Shown here: positions 60,962 to 64,000 of the stretch, in pieces
Layout of the letters: the number at the start of each line of letters is the position of its first letter
Numbering within the stretch: position 1 is the first letter of the stretch
Origin: Tardiphaga sp051811025
GTDB taxonomy: Bacteria; Pseudomonadota; Alphaproteobacteria; Rhizobiales; Xanthobacteraceae
DNA length: 64,000 bases
NCBI RefSeq assembly: GCF_051811025.1
Contig: NZ_JBPWQE010000001.1
Location: 3,596,001-3,660,000 of the forward strand
Direction: 5' to 3'
The notes under the pieces: model-generated
What the model was told of the DNA's origin: nothing
What the model saw: only the letters and a program-made list of their open reading frames with translations
Database searches by the model: none
Made by a program: the position numbers and the translations under genes

Positions 60962-62017
60962 CTACTTCGCATTCGTCCCCATGGTTTTTGCAAACTGCTC
61001 GACATACTTGTTCGTATAGGTCTTGCTGACATCGATATTCGCCTTGGCCACCTCAGGCGAGCTCTCGCTGAACACGGCGAGCACGGCAGCCGCGCCCTTC
61101 GGATCCATCAGCCCCGTCTCCGAATACATCGGGAGCGTGTTCTTCAGCGCTGCGAGATAGAGCTCCTTGTCCTTGCCGACGATGCCTTCCGGCATCTTCG
61201 CCATGATCTCTTCCGGCGTATGGCTGTGGATCCATTTCAGCGTGTTCATGATCGCGTTGGTCAGCCCCTGCACTTCCTTCTCGTGGCCCTTAACCCAGGC
61301 CGTCGTCGAATACAGCGCGCCGCCGGGATATTCGCCGGAGAACACCGCCAGCGTGTCCTTCTGCGTGCGGGTATCGCTGAGAATCGTGAGGTCTTTGTGA
61401 CTGCCCTGCAGCACGGTGACGGCAGGATCGAGCATTACAGCGGCTTCGATCTGGCCCTGCTCCATCGCCGCCACCGCTGTCGCACCGAGGCCGACGCCGA
61501 TCACCGCCGTGCCGGCCGGGTCCAGACCGTTCTTCTTGAGTTGATATTTCAGGAAGAAGTCCGTTGACGAGCCCGGCGCGCTGACGCCGACTTTCTTGCC
61601 GGCGAGATCCTTGATCGACGTGATCTTGCCGGTGTGCTTCGGCGACACCACGAGCACGAGACCGGGATAGCGGTCATAGACCACGAAGCTCTGCAGCTCC
61701 TGCTTCTTGGCGGCGAGGTTCACGCAATGATCGAAATAGCCGGACACCACATCGGCGCTGCCGCCGAGCACGGCCTTCAGCGCATCGGAGCCACCCTTGA
61801 GATCGACCAGTTCGACCGCGAGACCCGCCTTCTCATATTCGCCAAGCTGCTTGGCCAGCACCGTCGGCAGATAGCACAGGCACGCCCCGCCACCGATGGC
61901 GATGGTCACCTTGCTTTGCGCTGCAGCGGGATGAACGAGAAATAGCGACAAAAGGCCCGCAAGGAAAAGACGGCCACGGAATAAACGGCTCACGCTGGTT
62001 TTTATGCTTGTTGTCAT
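60962..62017 (-). CDS. NitT/TauT-family ABC substrate-binding protein
   Basis: 351 residues from ATG 62017 (GGAGG five bases upstream); the frame runs to 62461, but that region is the cupin gene on the other strand. Signal peptide: RLFLAGLLSLFLVHPAAAQ. NMT1/SsuA-type blocks are GGGACLCYLPTVLAKQLGEY, DLKGGSDALKAVLGGSADVV and KKVGVSAPGSSTDFFLKYQL. It binds a sulfonate, nitrate, pyrimidine or aromatic acid type ligand. It is transcribed in the same direction as the permease and ATPase at 62619-64000, but the cupin gene lies between on the other strand. Confidence 0.9.
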   Translation of the reverse strand: MTTSIKTSVSRLFRGRLFLAGLLSLFLVHPAAAQSKVTIAIGGGACLCYLPTVLAKQLGEYEKAGLAVELVDLKGGSDALKAVLGGSADVVSGYFDHCVNLAAKKQELQSFVVYDRYPGLVLVVSPKHTGKITSIKDLAGKKVGVSAPGSSTDFFLKYQLKKNGLDPAGTAVIGVGLGATAVAAMEQGQIEAAVMLDPAVTVLQGSHKDLTILSDTRTQKDTLAVFSGEYPGGALYSTTAWVKGHEKEVQGLTNAIMNTLKWIHSHTPEEIMAKMPEGIVGKDKELYLAALKNTLPMYSETGLMDPKGAAAVLAVFSESSPEVAKANIDVSKTYTNKYVEQFAKTMGTNAK

Positions 62018-62144
62018 TATTTCCTCCGCTGTTCGCGCGCGGAGGATAGATGAGCCTCTGCCGGATGAAAAGCCGGCACTGGTCAACGCACATTCAGCGA
62101 CATAGCATCCGCGCGGCAAATCATTGTCATTCAGGGGAACGTTC

Positions 62145-62606
62145 ATGAAGCGCATCACCGCAACACTCTCCATCACCGCCGCTTTCGCTGCCGGTTGTCT
62201 CATCACGCATCTCGTGCCCGAGGGCATCACGCCGGCACAGGCTGCGGAAAACATCACCGCCCAGGTCATCCACGTCCCCGAACTCGTCGGCGACGCATTG
62301 GGCCCGGCCTCCCCGACCGGCTTCCGCTCCAAGATGTTCATGCAGGCCGACGGCGCGACCATCTCGGTGCAGGACGGCAATGTGGTGAAGCACATGCATC
62401 CCAACACCAACGAGATCCAGTACATCCTGGAAGGCACCGGCACTGTGTGGCTGGGCGACAAGGAAGTTCAGGTCAAGGCCGGCGATCTCATCATTATCCC
62501 GAAGGGCACGCCCCATGGCGGCACCAAGCCGGACGGCAAGCCGTTCCGCGCCATCGCCATCAAGACCCCGCCGCAGGCACCGGACGATACGAAGCCCCTG
62601 CCGTAA
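62145..62606 (+). CDS. Secreted cupin-domain protein
   Basis: 153 residues from ATG 62145 (GGGGAA upstream; the longer start at 62124 is unlikely). Signal peptide: RITATLSITAAFAAGCLITH. The cupin motifs are HMHPNTNEIQYILEGTG, with two His, one Gln and a Glu for metal binding, and LIIIPKGTPHGGTKPDG, with the last His. A single small beta-barrel exported to the periplasm. It lies inside the NitT/TauT importer locus on the opposite strand. A role in modifying or binding the importer's ligand is possible. Confidence 0.85.
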   Translation: MKRITATLSITAAFAAGCLITHLVPEGITPAQAAENITAQVIHVPELVGDALGPASPTGFRSKMFMQADGATISVQDGNVVKHMHPNTNEIQYILEGTGTVWLGDKEVQVKAGDLIIIPKGTPHGGTKPDGKPFRAIAIKTPPQAPDDTKPLP

Positions 62607-62618
62607 GACAGCGCGACG

Positions 62619-63407
62619 TCAGTGGCGGCCGTCGGCCGCCGCTGGCTTCCACACCAACAACCGCTTCTCGACCATCGACACCAGCACATCGATGATGATC
62701 ACAAAGGCCGACAGCACGAACATCCCCGCGAACACACCGGCGACATCGAACGTGCCTTCCGCCTGCTGGATGACATAGCCCAGCCCCGCCGCCGAGCCGA
62801 GATATTCGCCGACCACGGCGCCGACGACGGCAAAGCCCACCGCGGTGTGCAGCGATGAGAACATCCATGACAGCGCCGACGGCCAGAACACATGGCGCAT
62901 CAATTGCCGCTCGCTCATGCCCAGCATGCGGCCATTGGCGAGCACCGTGGGCGAGACTTCCTTGACGCCCTGATAGACGTTGAAGAACACGATAAAGAAC
63001 ACCAGCGTGACGCCGAGCGCCACTTTCGACCAGATGCCGAGGCCGAGCCACAGCGCAAAGATCGGCGCCAGCACCACGCGGGGCAGCGCATTGGCCATCT
63101 TCACATAGGGATCGAAGATCGCGGCGAGCCGCGGCTGGCGCGCGAACCAGAAGCCGATCAGGACGCCCAGTGTGGAGCCGATGACGAAGGCCAGCACGGA
63201 TTCCAGCAGCGTGATGCCGAGATGCTTCCAGATAATGCCTGACGCGAACCAGCTATAGATCTGGCTGCCGACATCCCAGGGATTGGAGAAGAAGAACGGC
63301 GGCAGCAGGATGCGGCCCAACACCGGCACGGTGGTGAGCAGGTGCCACAGCCCGATGACGACCACGGCGACGAGTACCTGACACAGCAGCAATACAGGAC
63401 GCGTCAT
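62619..63407 (-). CDS. NitT/TauT-family ABC permease
   Basis: 262 residues from ATG 63407, overlapping the ATPase stop by four bases (ATGA). Six helices; the EAA loop is NGRMLGMSERQLMRHVFWPS. The conserved YVKMANALPRVVLAPIFALW and VGEYLGSAAGLGYVIQQAEG blocks are typical of SsuC/TauC. It carries the substrate across the inner membrane. Its stop is 13 bases from the cupin stop, so the two are convergent. Confidence 0.92.
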   Translation of the reverse strand: MTRPVLLLCQVLVAVVVIGLWHLLTTVPVLGRILLPPFFFSNPWDVGSQIYSWFASGIIWKHLGITLLESVLAFVIGSTLGVLIGFWFARQPRLAAIFDPYVKMANALPRVVLAPIFALWLGLGIWSKVALGVTLVFFIVFFNVYQGVKEVSPTVLANGRMLGMSERQLMRHVFWPSALSWMFSSLHTAVGFAVVGAVVGEYLGSAAGLGYVIQQAEGTFDVAGVFAGMFVLSAFVIIIDVLVSMVEKRLLVWKPAAADGRH

Positions 63408-64000
63408 GACGCGGCTCCCATACCAGCCGACTGCGCATAGCCCTTCATCACTTCGTCCTTCAGCACGCTCCAGATCTCGCGATGAAGCGCGTGAAAATCC
63501 TTGTCGAGCCGCACCTCGAAAATATCGCGCGGCCGCGGCAACGGCACCTTCCAGTCGCCGATGATGCGCGAGCCTGGCCCCGCGGACATGATGACGACGC
63601 GATCGGCCAGCGCGATCGCCTCTTCGAGATCGTGGGTGACGAACAGCACCGCCTTGCGATCCCTGCTCCATAGATCCAGCAACAGGTTGCCCATCACCTG
63701 CCGGGTCTGCGCATCGAGCGGCCCGAACGGCTCGTCCATCAGAAGGATTTTCGGATTGCGGATCAGTACCTGCGCAAGACCGACGCGCTTGCGCTGGCCG
63801 CCCGACAGCATATGCGGATAGCGCCCGGCAAACGCACCGAGCCCCACCGAGGTCAACCAGTCCTGAGCCCGCGCCAGCGCTGCGTCGCGTGCTATGCCGG
63901 CGATCTCCAGCCCGATGGCGACATTGTCCAACGCAGTCTTCCAGGGAAACAGCGCGTCGGCCTGAAACAGGTAGCCCGCCTGTGCGTTCAGTCCGCCCAG
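63404..64000 (-). CDS. NitT/TauT-family ABC ATP-binding protein, 5' end outside the window
   Basis: About 198 C-terminal residues are visible; the frame continues through the right edge. The Q-loop region is GYLFQADALFPWKTALDNVA. The signature is HMLSGGQRKRVGLAQVLIRN, Walker B ILLMDEPFGPLDAQTRQ and the switch VTHDLEEAIALADRV. Walker A lies outside. It drives the permease encoded immediately downstream. The family (SsuB/TauB) is clear; the ligand is not. Confidence 0.92.
   Translation of the reverse strand: MGGLNAQAGYLFQADALFPWKTALDNVAIGLEIAGIARDAALARAQDWLTSVGLGAFAGRYPHMLSGGQRKRVGLAQVLIRNPKILLMDEPFGPLDAQTRQVMGNLLLDLWSRDRKAVLFVTHDLEEAIALADRVVIMSAGPGSRIIGDWKVPLPRPRDIFEVRLDKDFHALHREIWSVLKDEVMKGYAQSAGMGAAS

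Overview
The window is GC-rich, densely packed alphaproteobacterial chromosome. Gene content and codon style point to the Bradyrhizobium/Afipia/Rhodopseudomonas/Tardiphaga group (Nitrobacteraceae). The signs are many ABC and TRAP uptake systems, IorAB-type molybdenum hydroxylase, a class III cyclase fused to TPRs, small proteins of a rhizobial type, and extragenic palindromic repeats. There is no phage, CRISPR array or intact insertion sequence. The only mobile-element trace is a 39-base IS5-type transposase start. One tRNA (Lys, anticodon CTT) is present. Family assignments come from reading motifs; no database search was run.

Layout. 1-5.3 kb: C2/2-hydroxyacid metabolism (serine-glyoxylate aminotransferase, YdiJ-like FAD/Fe-S dehydrogenase, GlcG-like protein) around a perfect GntR-type palindrome, then a metallophosphoesterase. 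5.4-11.2 kb: a cell-surface glycan/lipid group (galE, two polytopic membrane proteins, a GT2 transferase, a methyltransferase). 11.3-18.3 kb: enoyl-CoA hydratase, GST, acyltransferase, cyclase-TPR regulator, cysteine synthase, small proteins. 18.8-31.0 kb: a divergent catabolic locus. An IclR regulator and a polyamine-type ABC importer, whose two permeases are fused, lie on the minus strand. A CoA-transferase pair, a DMSO-reductase-family molybdoenzyme, a CMD/AhpD protein, a class II aldolase, a PfkB kinase and an SDR lie on the plus strand. The shared promoter region carries three TAGAAC/GTTCTA half-sites.

31.5-46.4 kb: a large amide-utilisation island. It holds a urea/short-amide-type Liv ABC importer, an amidase whose catalytic residues fall at Lys96/Ser171/Ser195, an AmiC-like binding protein without a signal peptide, and a divergent MarR regulator. 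Next come a RidA protein, an AraC regulator fused in one polypeptide to an acetamidase/formamidase, a free-standing acetamidase/formamidase, and an amino-acid-type importer with permease and ATPase fused. The AraC-amidase fusion is the most unusual object in the window. The natural reading is that the island imports amides, hydrolyses them to ammonia and acid, and senses them with three different protein types.

46.7-52.7 kb: an isoquinoline-oxidoreductase-like IorA/IorB pair next to decayed gene remnants (cytochrome c-like, cupin), several small hypothetical proteins, tRNA-Lys and an LTXXQ (Spy/CpxP) periplasmic protein. 52.8-58 kb: a TRAP transporter with a palindromic repeat between the binding protein and the membrane subunits, then leuA preceded by a leucine-rich leader peptide and mutually exclusive RNA pairings (an attenuator). 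58-64 kb: a DapA-like aldolase, a PPK2 kinase with a lysine-rich tail, a Nudix protein, and a NitT/TauT-type ABC importer interrupted by a convergent cupin gene and cut by the window end.
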